Program-made: the position numbers and the translations under genes
Shown: positions 18,335 through 26,536 of the stretch, piece after piece
Numbering within the stretch: the stretch's first letter is position 1
Layout: every line of letters starts with the position of its first letter
The notes under the pieces: generated by a model
The model's database searches: none
Told to the model about the DNA's origin: nothing
The model's input: only the letters and a program-made list of their open reading frames with translations
Assembly (NCBI GenBank): GCA_025782395.1
Contig: JALGZD010000161.1
Span: forward strand, 62,001-126,000
From: a bacterium
GTDB lineage: Bacteria > Joyebacterota > Joyebacteria > Joyebacterales > Joyebacteraceae
Direction: 5' to 3'
DNA: 64,000 nucleotides

Positions 18335-18366
18335 GAAAAACGGGCGGGGAAGCACCCCCGCCCGTT
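18335..18366 (-). terminator. Intrinsic terminator of a tagged secreted protein gene
   Basis: On the minus strand AACGGGCGGGG pairs with CCCCGCCCGTT and is followed directly by a run of T, 28 bp past the stop codon of the gene at 18394. Confidence 0.88.
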
Positions 18367-18393
18367 CTCACCATATGCCACACCATGGGGCGT

Positions 18394-19260
18394 CTAGCGG
18401 TAGTCAGCCTTGATGCTTCCCCATGTGGTCTCCTCGACCGGCGTGCTTGAAAGGAACCAGTCGTAGATGGTCTCGATCATGTGGTTGAAGTCCATGTCGG
18501 GTGCGGCCGAGATCTCAATACCGGCCCACACCGTCTTGAACGTCTCTGTCTCGTTGTAGATGGCAACCCCGTCCAGCGCGGCTTCGTCGTAGTAGAGCAG
18601 GTAGTTGGCCGTGGCCGTCGGTGTTGCGACATCCGGGAAGAACGGGTTGTTCAGGAAGACGAGCGTGGAGTCCAGGAAAAAACTCTCGCCGTCGAAAAGG
18701 CCGCCCGTTGAACCGCTGACGTTGGCTGTGTCAGGCGCCCAGATGACGTCCTGGGAACAGACGTTCATACCCAGGTAGTCATAGGGGAACCCCGAGCACG
18801 GTCCCATCTCGGGATGCGATCCCCACATGTAGTCCTGCCCGACGAACAGCAGATTGCCGCCCGTGTCCAGGTAGCTCGCCAGAACCGCCTCATCGGCAGG
18901 GTCGATATTCCCCGGAACGTCCCACCAGTTCTCGCTCGTCAGGACGACGACCACCGGGTAGTTGTCGGCTGTCACGTCCGACGGGAAGTTGATCGTTCCA
19001 TCTTCGATCTCAACGCTCGCGAACGCAAACGTCGTGGCGCCCGCAAACGTGAACGCATCGGCGTAGCGCATACTCAGGTCTGCGAAGCCGGGGTTGGCAT
19101 TGATGTCGATGCAGATGAGGACGTCCGCGACGGCCAACGGCGCACCGTGGTGCTGGAGATCGACCGTGACCTCGTCCTGCTGCAGGCTGACACGCGCACT
19201 GGTTGCGAATGCAGTCGTTGCCATGGCCACAACTGCGAGGATCACTAGCACTGTTCTCAT
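18394..19260 (-). CDS. Secreted protein with the C-terminal WGxIKxxYR tag
   Basis: A 288-residue exported protein starting at ATG 19260 behind AGGAGG at a six-base spacing; a longer frame upstream is not signal-like. The signal peptide (M-R-T-V-L-V-I-L-A-V-V-A-M-A-T-T-A-F-A) is followed by a mixed alpha/beta body. A glutamine-amidotransferase-like segment (V-V-V-L-T-S-E-N-W-W, A-S-Y-L-D-T-G-G-N-L-L-F-V-G-Q-D) resembles folds found at the ends of secreted proteases, but no catalytic set is evident. It ends P-V-E-E-T-T-W-G-S-I-K-A-D-Y-R, matching five other proteins here. It is transcribed divergently from another tagged gene at 19514, with its own consensus promoter and terminator. Confidence 0.85.
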   Translation of the reverse strand: MRTVLVILAVVAMATTAFATSARVSLQQDEVTVDLQHHGAPLAVADVLICIDINANPGFADLSMRYADAFTFAGATTFAFASVEIEDGTINFPSDVTADNYPVVVVLTSENWWDVPGNIDPADEAVLASYLDTGGNLLFVGQDYMWGSHPEMGPCSGFPYDYLGMNVCSQDVIWAPDTANVSGSTGGLFDGESFFLDSTLVFLNNPFFPDVATPTATANYLLYYDEAALDGVAIYNETETFKTVWAGIEISAAPDMDFNHMIETIYDWFLSSTPVEETTWGSIKADYR

Positions 19261-19425
19261 GCTCTTCCTCCTGTCCCAGGAAAACCAAGCCCGTCCACAA
19301 GCGCACTGCGTCATGCGGCCGGAGCTACTATGACCTAACTGCAAGGAGCGACCGCCGGACCCCCCCCGGCCCTCTCCTCCGATTGACCATTCCACCCTTT
19401 TCGATTGCACCCTTTCCCACAACAC

Positions 19426-19454
19426 AGTATACCATAGCGGGTTGAGCGGGTCAA
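19426..19454 (-). promoter_or_regulatory. Strong sigma-70-type promoter of a tagged gene
   Basis: On the minus strand a -35 TTGACC (19454-19449) and a -10 TATACT (19431-19426) are separated by 17 bp, giving a leader of about 160 bases before ATG 19260. Confidence 0.8.
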
Positions 19455-19513
19455 GATTTCGTGATGAACTGAGTGCCTGAGAATTGAAGGCACCAAGGAG
19501 GAGGGCCTCGTCA

Positions 19514-20389
19514 ATGAGGGAGCTGCCTGTTCTTGTGATGATCATGGCTGTCTTCTCGAGCGCTGTCTGCCTTGCCGGCACGTGCAGCCTCAGCAGTATT
19601 CCACGCGCTGAGGTTCCAGCCCCGGTTCTCGACCGGGCTGTGCTGAACTCGTTCCCGTCACCCGACACAGCTCCCATGGGGGTGGACTGGGACGAAGCCG
19701 GTCAGATTCTCTATCACGTTGACGAGGACTCGGGAAAGGTCTACTCCTTTCAGCCTCCGTCGTGGATGCCGGCTCTTCTCTTCGACGTACCGACCCAGAT
19801 CGGGATAGGTGCGACGGACCACGTCGGCAACGGGATCTGCTACATTCCCGATGGCAGAGATGGCTCACTCTATATCACCGACTACGGCGGCTACGACGCC
19901 GATCCCATCAACAGGGTCTATCAGTTCTCACCCGACGGCACGCTGCTTGGTTCGTGGGATGTGGATGCGATATGTACCAACGGTGTGCTGGGCATCTGTT
20001 TCGATGGCGTGAGCTTCTGGCTCTCGGATTTCCGCGGTGATCTGCTGGAGTGCGACGAGTCGTTCAATGTGATCGCCGCCTACGGCGATCCGTCGGGCTC
20101 GGGTGCAGGAGGGGCTCTTGATTTCGATCCGGACAGTGGACTGTTCTATATGACGCACTACTTGCTCGGGACGATCTATGTTCTTGACGGCAGTTTGAAC
20201 CTGCTCGATTCTTTCGCCGGCCCTGCGGTTGCCTCCATTGGCGTGGCTGTCGGACGCCAGGTCACGCGCGACGCCGGGAGCCTGTGGTTTGCGTCGTATG
20301 ACACCGACATCATCTACGAGATAGACGACGAATACGAGAGCCCGGTCGAGCGCTCGAGCTGGGGGAGAATCAAGGCCGTCTATAGGTAG
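19514..20389 (+). CDS. Secreted beta-propeller-like protein with the WGxIKxxYR tag
   Basis: A 291-residue exported protein. ATG 19514 follows an AAGGAGGAGG tract by about ten bases; a TTG at 19484 would place the ribosome site inside the coding region. The signal peptide ends near C-L-A-G-T. The body has repeated strand patterns of a beta-propeller: G-V-D-W-D-E-A-G-Q-I-L-Y-H-V-D, then S-L-Y-I-T-D-Y-G-G-Y, then C-F-D-G-V-S-F-W-L-S-D and F-D-P-D-S-G-L-F-Y-M-T. These are like NHL or SdiA-type lactonase repeats. The ending P-V-E-R-S-S-W-G-R-I-K-A-V-Y-R is the shared tag. It diverges from the tagged gene at 18394. Ligand or enzyme activity is unknown. Confidence 0.84.
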   Translation: MRELPVLVMIMAVFSSAVCLAGTCSLSSIPRAEVPAPVLDRAVLNSFPSPDTAPMGVDWDEAGQILYHVDEDSGKVYSFQPPSWMPALLFDVPTQIGIGATDHVGNGICYIPDGRDGSLYITDYGGYDADPINRVYQFSPDGTLLGSWDVDAICTNGVLGICFDGVSFWLSDFRGDLLECDESFNVIAAYGDPSGSGAGGALDFDPDSGLFYMTHYLLGTIYVLDGSLNLLDSFAGPAVASIGVAVGRQVTRDAGSLWFASYDTDIIYEIDDEYESPVERSSWGRIKAVYR

Positions 20390-20498
20390 AGGTAGCCGGC
20401 AGGGTGGCTTTTGTGTAGCATCATGGTAAAGGTACGTTTTGATGAGTGCAGTGCGCGCGCAAACGCGGGATTCTTTGTCCCAGAAAACAGGATGACAC

Positions 20499-23105
20499 AT
20501 GATCGCGTCCCGGCAGCCGTCCGAGCCGTCCTCTCGACGCGGGCGATTCACCACCCGTGAGATCGCCCTTCTCGGCCTGATGGCCGCGCTTTGGGGTGTC
20601 ACAGAAGTAACGCTCGGTGGTCTGATCAAGGGGTGGCGGGTGCCGTTCAGCGGCGCTGTGCTGGCTACGCTTGGTGTCGTTATCCTCCTGACGGCGAGGT
20701 CGAGCGTCCCGGTTCGCTGGTCATCGCTGCTGATCGGAATCACAGCCGCCGGACTGAGAATGGCGTCAGGGTTCGGTGGCGCCGTCTTCGCGGCAATCGG
20801 CATCGTTGTCGAGGCTCTGATCATCGAGGTGGTTTTGAGCCTCGCTCCGCGGGGCTGGCGGAGCGGGCGATTCGTGGCCGGAGTCCTGGCTCTTTGGTGG
20901 GCCCTTGTTCATCCGTTTGTTGTTCAGGGCTACCTCATGGGGAAGGGACCGGCAACGGTCTACAAGTTCACGGTTGAACTGATCGCGGGGCCGGAGAAGA
21001 TCGGATCCGGTCACGCGCTGGCAGTCCTGGGTTTTCTGATCGTGATTCACACAGCACTGGGGGTGAGCGCAGTCATGTTTGTCGACAAGATCCTGCTGGC
21101 GCCGCTGGCGCGCGCGCTGAGGCATACGACCAGCTCGATCGATGGTGAAAACGGTAGACGGGATGGACGCGGTGGACGCGGTCGACGAGGTCCGGCGATT
21201 ACACCGGCAGTCGTTCTTGCCGCTGTCCTCGTCCTGAGTGCGGCGCCCGCGGCGCGAGCCGATGAGAATGATTCTTCCAGAGACGGGTCACAGGGCGGTT
21301 CAAGAAGCGGCCCTGTCTATTACCTTTCTGAGCTTACGGTTATTGCCACCAGGCTTGTGGGCCCCTATTCCGTAGTTCATGTGGACGCCGAGAAAATCAG
21401 CGAATCCGGTGCCGGCGACCTCGCCGAGGTTCTTGAGATGGTCCCCGGATTCGTGGTCACGATGAACTCCCGAGGGGAGGCCAAACTCAACACCCGCGGT
21501 CTTGGCGAGAGGGAACTCGTTGTGCTCGTGGATGGCGTCCCGATATCCGATCCGTACTCCGGCTCGGTCAATGCGGGCATGATTCTCGCCGGAGCTCTCG
21601 GCGCGGTGCGTGTGACCAGAGGGCCCGCCGCAAGTGTATACGGGGCGAATGCCCTGGGTGGCATAGTAGAGGTGAGCACAGTGGGAGGAGGGCGTTCCGG
21701 TCTGAGCTACAAGCTCGCAACCGGCACGGACGGGCGCTACTCGGGCTTTGTCGCGGGTGGAGGTCTGGTTGGAAGAGTCCACCTCAGCGGAGGTATTGCC
21801 GCCGACGGGGCATCCGACTTCTCGCTTCCAGCGTCGTTTGAATCAACAAGCCTGGAGGACGGCGGTCTCCGGGACTACTCCGGGGCGGAGCAGCTCATGG
21901 CGTGGAGCAGGGCGTCGTGGCGATTGAGCGAGACCGCTCGCGCGTCAGTCGCGTTCAATATCGCCGACGGTCGTCGAGACGCACCGGTGTCCACGGACTC
22001 CGACAGGCCTCGCTACTGGGGCTTCCCGTTTTGGCGGGAGACCAGGACAGTGGCGACGGTCAACTGGCAGCCGATGCCTGCCGCTCACATCGAGGGGCGG
22101 ATGTTCTACTCGACTAACGACAACCAGTTGGCGGCATATTCGGACTTCGACAGGGAGAATCGCCGCTGGCTCTCCAGTGTCTCCAACCATGCACTTGGCG
22201 GCTATGTCTGCGTCGACTACAAGGGTTTTGAGGGACACGGGCTCTGGTCCGGTCTGAATGTGCGTGAGGACGTGGCGAGGCTTCAGAGGGACATCGGCGA
22301 TGAGTGGATAAGATATGAGGCGACGACGGCGTCGCTCTTCGGACAGGACGTCATCGCTCTGGGCGAGAAAGACAGGGTGTCGCTCGCGGTCAACGGCGAC
22401 ATGATGGTCGGGGAAGACAGATCTCTTGCGAGCATCAACCCGCAGGCTGCCTGGACGCACATGTTCCCGAGCGACATCTCGGTTCGTCTCCTCGGCGGGC
22501 TCAAGACGCGATTCCCCACTCTCAAGGAGTGGTTCAGCACGGAGATAGGCAATCCGGACCTGCGCCCGGAGCAGAGCGTATCATTCGAAACAGAGCTGGC
22601 CAGGAGAACATCGACTGGATCACGGCTTTCGCTTCTTCTTTTCGACCAGCACGTGACGGACATGATATCCACAACCGGGTCGGGCGACCCCGCTCGGAAC
22701 ATCGGCCGCGTACACTCCTGGGGCGCCGAGTTCAGTGTGGAACACCCTGTCATGCCCGAATTGAACGTCGGTCTGAGCCTCGCGATGACGTCGGCACGAG
22801 ACGTGGAAGCCGGCGAAGACGTGCCGCTTGTTCCCAAGACGATGGCCGTCGTGACGACGACATATGAGAGGGGGCCGGCCAGCATTTTCGCGAGGATCGC
22901 GCGAGTTGGTCCCCGCAGCTCCGGCAACGGTGGTAGCCTTCCGGCTCATGTCCTCATTGACGCCAGAACCACCGTCGAGACGCGGTGGGGAGATGTGTTT
23001 GTCGGTGCGGAGAACCTCTTCGACGTGCTGTACGAGGATGAAGAAGGCTTTCCCCAGCCCGGGCGCGGTTTCGAGATCGGCATTATGCGGGACCTCTCCC
23101 ACTAG
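20499..23105 (+). CDS. In-frame fusion: ECF S-component-like membrane domain plus TonB-dependent receptor
   Basis: An 868-residue single frame. Residues 20-205 hold about six membrane helices and resemble small substrate-specific permeases of the ECF/ThiW type (R-E-I-A-L-L-G-L-M-A-A-L-W-G-V-T-E-V). Residues 209-232 are an Arg/Gly linker encoded by small repeats. Residues 233-254 form a second, internal signal-peptide-like segment ending S-A-A-P-A-A-R-A. The rest is a TonB-dependent receptor: a plug (A-E-V-L-E-M-V-P-G-F-V-V, L-N-T-R-G-L-G, V-L-V-D-G-V-P-I, R-G-P-A-A-S-V-Y-G-A-N-A-L-G-G) then a barrel with F-x-E-x-G-N-P-D-L-R-P-E and a terminal G-A-E-N-L-F-D region. No stop, and no ATG/GTG/TTG start, lies at the junction. 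It probably makes a precursor cut into an inner- and an outer-membrane protein. Confidence 0.82.
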   Translation: MIASRQPSEPSSRRGRFTTREIALLGLMAALWGVTEVTLGGLIKGWRVPFSGAVLATLGVVILLTARSSVPVRWSSLLIGITAAGLRMASGFGGAVFAAIGIVVEALIIEVVLSLAPRGWRSGRFVAGVLALWWALVHPFVVQGYLMGKGPATVYKFTVELIAGPEKIGSGHALAVLGFLIVIHTALGVSAVMFVDKILLAPLARALRHTTSSIDGENGRRDGRGGRGRRGPAITPAVVLAAVLVLSAAPAARADENDSSRDGSQGGSRSGPVYYLSELTVIATRLVGPYSVVHVDAEKISESGAGDLAEVLEMVPGFVVTMNSRGEAKLNTRGLGERELVVLVDGVPISDPYSGSVNAGMILAGALGAVRVTRGPAASVYGANALGGIVEVSTVGGGRSGLSYKLATGTDGRYSGFVAGGGLVGRVHLSGGIAADGASDFSLPASFESTSLEDGGLRDYSGAEQLMAWSRASWRLSETARASVAFNIADGRRDAPVSTDSDRPRYWGFPFWRETRTVATVNWQPMPAAHIEGRMFYSTNDNQLAAYSDFDRENRRWLSSVSNHALGGYVCVDYKGFEGHGLWSGLNVREDVARLQRDIGDEWIRYEATTASLFGQDVIALGEKDRVSLAVNGDMMVGEDRSLASINPQAAWTHMFPSDISVRLLGGLKTRFPTLKEWFSTEIGNPDLRPEQSVSFETELARRTSTGSRLSLLLFDQHVTDMISTTGSGDPARNIGRVHSWGAEFSVEHPVMPELNVGLSLAMTSARDVEAGEDVPLVPKTMAVVTTTYERGPASIFARIARVGPRSSGNGGSLPAHVLIDARTTVETRWGDVFVGAENLFDVLYEDEEGFPQPGRGFEIGIMRDLSH
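21151..21189. repeat. Short tandem repeats in the fusion linker
   Basis: Units of the form GACGCGGTG/GACGGGATG repeat about four times with a period near 9 bp. They encode the Arg/Gly-rich linker between the permease-like and receptor halves of the fusion gene. Confidence 0.6.
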
Positions 23106-23278
23106 CGGGTCTCCCGCGGAAAAGGGACCGCGACTGCGGTTCTTGCCGGGCCGACCGTTCAGGGCGCGGTCGCTCGCACACTTGGTTGGTGTCCCAGAAA
23201 GGCACTCTACAGACAGACTATCCATGATATACTGCTGGCGGTCAGCGAGTCGGACACGCCCGTGACACAGGAGGAACG

Positions 23279-24442
23279 ATGCGGTACGCGATCCTGATCC
23301 TGGTGTTCGCCGTGCTCGCGTTCGGGACCGCTTGTGCGGACGACACCCGGACGTCGATCGGCGACACCCCACGCACATACTCCCACTATCTCAATTCCCA
23401 GCAGGCTGCCCTCTGCGGCGCGAGTGCCGCCACCGGTGGTGCTTCGGCATGCTTCTACAATCCGGCTGCCGCCTCTCGGCACGAGGGGATCAGCGGTCAG
23501 GCCACACTCCGCTTCAACGTGAAGAGCCGGGACTATTTCCCGGACGGCGACGAGCGCTACGAATCGAGCGACGACGGATTTCTGTTCTCTCACGCTGTTG
23601 CCGTCAAGAGCAACGAGAGTCTCACACTCGGCTTCGGCTACGCGTGTCCTTCGTACAGACGGCTCGAACTCACGGGCATGAGGCCGGTCGTGGAAGACAC
23701 GCTCACGGTTTACAAGCAGTACAAGGGGACCTTCACCGGCTCTCTGCGGTTCTTCGAAGCCGTCATCGCGTCTCGCATCGGTGACTCAGAGCAGGGCGCT
23801 CTCGGGGTTTCGGCTGGAGTCGTTTCGCTCGGGGAGTCGGTGCGTGACGAGTGCGTCGGTGATGTGTTGGAGAAGGCGCGCGTCAGGGGCATGGGGTTCA
23901 CGGCGGCCGCGGGCTTTCTCTTCAACGCCACCGAGTCGCTTACGTTCGGACTCGGCTATCGCTGGGGTTCCGAGATCAAGGTGCAAAGCGACGACTGGTA
24001 CGGCGAAGACCGCCGGGACGAGACGTCGAAGACGCAGGCTACAGCAGTGGCGGGCATGACCTACGGTCCCAGTGATCTCTTCTCGTTTCACGCAAGCTAC
24101 GTGCGGAACGGCTGGGACAAGGTGAACTCAACGCTTTCAGCTTACAAGGAAAATGACGGTGCCAGGAATGAGTATGACGTGCCCCTTTCGACCGCGGCGT
24201 TCGGCGTCGAGAGCACCATTCTCGATGGGAAGCTTACTCTGCGGGCCGGCTACTCCGTCGCCGTGGGTGACGACATCGAACACGGGATCGTCCCCGAGAG
24301 CTCCGTGGGATTCGGTGGGGCGTGGAACTTCGAAGAGTACGTCGTCGAGGCTGCCTTCGTCCGGGAGCAGTTCTCCGAGGGGGGCGAGACCGCCCAGGTG
24401 ACGAATTACGGATTCTACACCTCGGTCGGCTACGTCTTCTGA
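23279..24442 (+). CDS. Outer-membrane beta-barrel, FadL/PorV-like
   Basis: A 387-residue exported protein, ATG 23279 after AGGAGGA. The signal peptide is cut near T-A-C-A|D. The early motif A-A-L-C-G-A-S-A-A-T-G-G-A-S-A-C-F-Y-N-P-A-A-A-S is the N-P-A hairpin shared by OmpP1/FadL and PorV-like barrels. Alternating strands cover the rest, and the protein ends G-F-Y-T-S-V-G-Y-V-F with the terminal aromatic expected of outer-membrane barrels. The following mnmA start overlaps its stop by one base, although the functions look unrelated. Cargo is unknown. Confidence 0.83.
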   Translation: MRYAILILVFAVLAFGTACADDTRTSIGDTPRTYSHYLNSQQAALCGASAATGGASACFYNPAAASRHEGISGQATLRFNVKSRDYFPDGDERYESSDDGFLFSHAVAVKSNESLTLGFGYACPSYRRLELTGMRPVVEDTLTVYKQYKGTFTGSLRFFEAVIASRIGDSEQGALGVSAGVVSLGESVRDECVGDVLEKARVRGMGFTAAAGFLFNATESLTFGLGYRWGSEIKVQSDDWYGEDRRDETSKTQATAVAGMTYGPSDLFSFHASYVRNGWDKVNSTLSAYKENDGARNEYDVPLSTAAFGVESTILDGKLTLRAGYSVAVGDDIEHGIVPESSVGFGGAWNFEEYVVEAAFVREQFSEGGETAQVTNYGFYTSVGYVF

Positions 24443-25581
24443 TGAGAATAGCCGTTGCCATGAGCGGTGGTGTCGACAGTTCGGTCGCCGCCCTCATTCT
24501 TCTTCGTGAAGGCCATGACGTTGTCGGTCTGACGATGACGCTGGGTGCACTGGTAGGAAGCGGCGGCGATGACCTGATCGGCGCCGCCGACTCCGCCGGC
24601 GGCACTGTGGGGAACCGACCGCAGCACGGTTGGGCCAAGAGCGCCGCGCGCGCGGCCATGTTCCTCGGTGTCGAGCATCACGTTGTCGACCTTGCGGCTA
24701 CCTTTGAGCAGAGCGTCGTTTCGTATTTCCTGTCCGAATACTTCTCCGGTCGCACGCCGAATCCCTGTGTCATCTGTAACAGACGCGTCAAGTTCGGACG
24801 TCTCCTTGAAGAAGCCCGCGGACTTGGAGCGGAGTTCCTCGCGACCGGCCATCACGCGCGCGTCATCCGCGATGATGGGGGAGGAGCCCCACGACTCGCG
24901 ATGGGACGGGATCCTTCGAAGGACCAGTCATACTTCCTTCACAAGCTCACCCGTGAGCAGCTCGAAGCCACACTGATGCCGATAGGCGAGTTCATGAAGG
25001 ACGATGTGCGCGCGATCGCGCGCGATGCCGGGCTGCCGGCAGCGGCGGCGCGGGAGAGCGCGGACATCTGCTTCCTGTCGGGTCGCTCTCTATCGGAGTT
25101 CCTCCTGGAGCACGCCCCGAACGGCATGCAAGGAGGTCCCATCGAGGATGTGGAGGGCCGCATCCTGGGTGAGCACAAAGGAATCGCATCCTACACTATC
25201 GGACAGCGTGGAGGACTGGGTCTTTCGCGACCCAGACCGACGTACGTGATTGAGATCGTGCCTCGGCGAAACGCCCTGATCGTTGGTGACGACGAAGATC
25301 TTTACTGCGATACGCTCCAGGCGAGCGAACTCCGCTGGCCGTCGGGCGTTCCCCCTACCCAGCTCCGCTGGCCGTCGGGCGTTTCCCCTACCCGGCTCCG
25401 CGCGCAAGCGAAGATCCGGTATGCGGCTCAGCCAACTGCGTGTGATGTGACTTTGGGAGGCGAAGGAATAACCGTTCACTTCGATGAACCGCAGCGGGCC
25501 ATCACTCCCGGGCAGTTCATCGTGTTGTATGATGGTGATATCGTGCTGGGAGGAGGCGTCATCGACGGCGCCGTCAGATAG
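24442..25581 (+). CDS. mnmA: tRNA-uridine 2-sulfurtransferase MnmA
   Basis: A 379-residue cytoplasmic enzyme that makes 2-thiouridine at position 34 of Lys, Glu and Gln tRNAs. Visible motifs are the PP-loop S-G-G-V-D-S-S (residues 8-14), P-N-P-C-V-I-C-N-R-R-V-K-F with the first catalytic Cys near 109, G-R-D-P-S-K-D-Q-S-Y-F-L, and A-D-I-C-F with the second catalytic Cys near 210. The C-terminal domain contains an 11-residue in-frame tandem duplication (L-R-W-P-S-G-V-x-P-T-x, about residues 297-318) not expected in the family. Residues 36-62 are an unusual Gly-rich insertion. The start ATG 24442 overlaps the upstream stop. Confidence 0.95.
   Translation: MRIAVAMSGGVDSSVAALILLREGHDVVGLTMTLGALVGSGGDDLIGAADSAGGTVGNRPQHGWAKSAARAAMFLGVEHHVVDLAATFEQSVVSYFLSEYFSGRTPNPCVICNRRVKFGRLLEEARGLGAEFLATGHHARVIRDDGGGAPRLAMGRDPSKDQSYFLHKLTREQLEATLMPIGEFMKDDVRAIARDAGLPAAAARESADICFLSGRSLSEFLLEHAPNGMQGGPIEDVEGRILGEHKGIASYTIGQRGGLGLSRPRPTYVIEIVPRRNALIVGDDEDLYCDTLQASELRWPSGVPPTQLRWPSGVSPTRLRAQAKIRYAAQPTACDVTLGGEGITVHFDEPQRAITPGQFIVLYDGDIVLGGGVIDGAVR
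25330..25395. repeat. Two 33-bp tandem repeats inside mnmA
   Basis: Copies at 25330-25362 and 25363-25395 differ at only two or three bases and a third partial copy begins at 25396. Because 33 is divisible by three, the frame is kept and 11 residues are duplicated. Confidence 0.9.
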
Positions 25582-25677
25582 CCTGCGCGGCCGGGTGCTT
25601 GTTACGCCTCGGTTCCGGTGGTACGATTCGGAGCAGAGGCGGACAATGAGGCGAGCGAATCTGAAGCAGGAGGTCAC

Positions 25678-26418
25678 GTGAGAGCCGTCGTTCTGGCAGC
25701 GGGCAAGGGCACTCGCATGTGCGAGATAACAGACGACATTCCCAAGCCGATGGTAGAGGTCGGTGGACGTCCCATGCTCTGGCACGTTCTGCGGGCGCTC
25801 GCTGGAGCCGGTGTCCAGGATGCTGCGGTAATTGTAGGCTATATGGCCGACAGCATCCGCAACTACTTCGGTACCGGTGAGAACGTAGGTCTCAAGCTGA
25901 GCTATTTTACCCAGGAAATCCAGGACGGAACCGGTCGCGCGGCCGAACCGGCACGCGAGTATCTGAGTGGTGGTCCCTTCTTCTTCACGTTCGGCGACAT
26001 CCTGACCAAGGCCAAGGCCTATGTCGAGATGGCCGGCGTGTTCGACCAGAGTCCGACCGATCTTCTTCTTGCCGTAAGGCGCGTAGACGATCCCTACCGC
26101 GGGGGCGCCGTCTACACCGACGGCGACCGCGTGACGGAAATAGTGGAAAAGCCTCCGAAGGGGAGTTCCAGAACGGATCTCATCAGCGCCGGGATCTTCA
26201 TCGCGTCCCCCGTGTTCTTCGATTACACCTCACGGCTCGAGCTTTCCGAGAGAGGCGAGTATGAGTTGCCCGACGCCATCAGGATGATGATTGAAAGCGG
26301 CCTCGATGTCCGGGCGTTCGAACTTGTGTCCTATTGGCGGGATGTCGGCACGCCCGAAGATCTCATCGGAGCGGGCAGGGACGCCCTGGAACTTGATGGA
26401 CTGGTAGAAGAAGAGTAG
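25678..26418 (+). CDS. Sugar-phosphate nucleotidyltransferase
   Basis: A 246-residue NTP-transferase, GlmU/RfbA/HddC-like. GTG 25678 sits behind AGGAGGT. The N-terminus has the nucleotide-binding signature A-V-V-L-A-A-G-K-G-T-R-M followed by P-K-P-M-V-E-V-G-G-R-P-M. F-F-F-T-F-G-D-I-L carries the metal-binding Asp, and V-E-K-P-P-K is the conserved Lys loop. The C-terminal S-Y-W-R-D-V-G-T-P-E-D-L is typical of sugar nucleotidyltransferases lacking an acyltransferase extension. The substrate is unknown; it may supply an activated sugar for surface polysaccharide. Confidence 0.9.
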   Translation: MRAVVLAAGKGTRMCEITDDIPKPMVEVGGRPMLWHVLRALAGAGVQDAAVIVGYMADSIRNYFGTGENVGLKLSYFTQEIQDGTGRAAEPAREYLSGGPFFFTFGDILTKAKAYVEMAGVFDQSPTDLLLAVRRVDDPYRGGAVYTDGDRVTEIVEKPPKGSSRTDLISAGIFIASPVFFDYTSRLELSERGEYELPDAIRMMIESGLDVRAFELVSYWRDVGTPEDLIGAGRDALELDGLVEEE

Positions 26419-26448
26419 CTCGGTGGATTGTGCCCCGGACTCCCGGAC

Positions 26449-26478
26449 AGCTGGGGAACGCTGAAGGTTCTCTACCGC
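26449..26478 (+). other. Orphan match to the WGxIKxxYR tag after the nucleotidyltransferase stop
   Basis: Ten codons here read S-W-G-T-L-K-V-L-Y-R. They are in frame with, and 30 bases beyond, the nucleotidyltransferase stop codon, but no stop follows the Arg codon. It may be a remnant of a lost tagged gene or a coincidence. Confidence 0.35.
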
Positions 26479-26536
26479 CAACGTACGGTACCACCTGAGG
26501 CCGGCTGTTCCACATGGTCTGACTCGACGCGCATTC

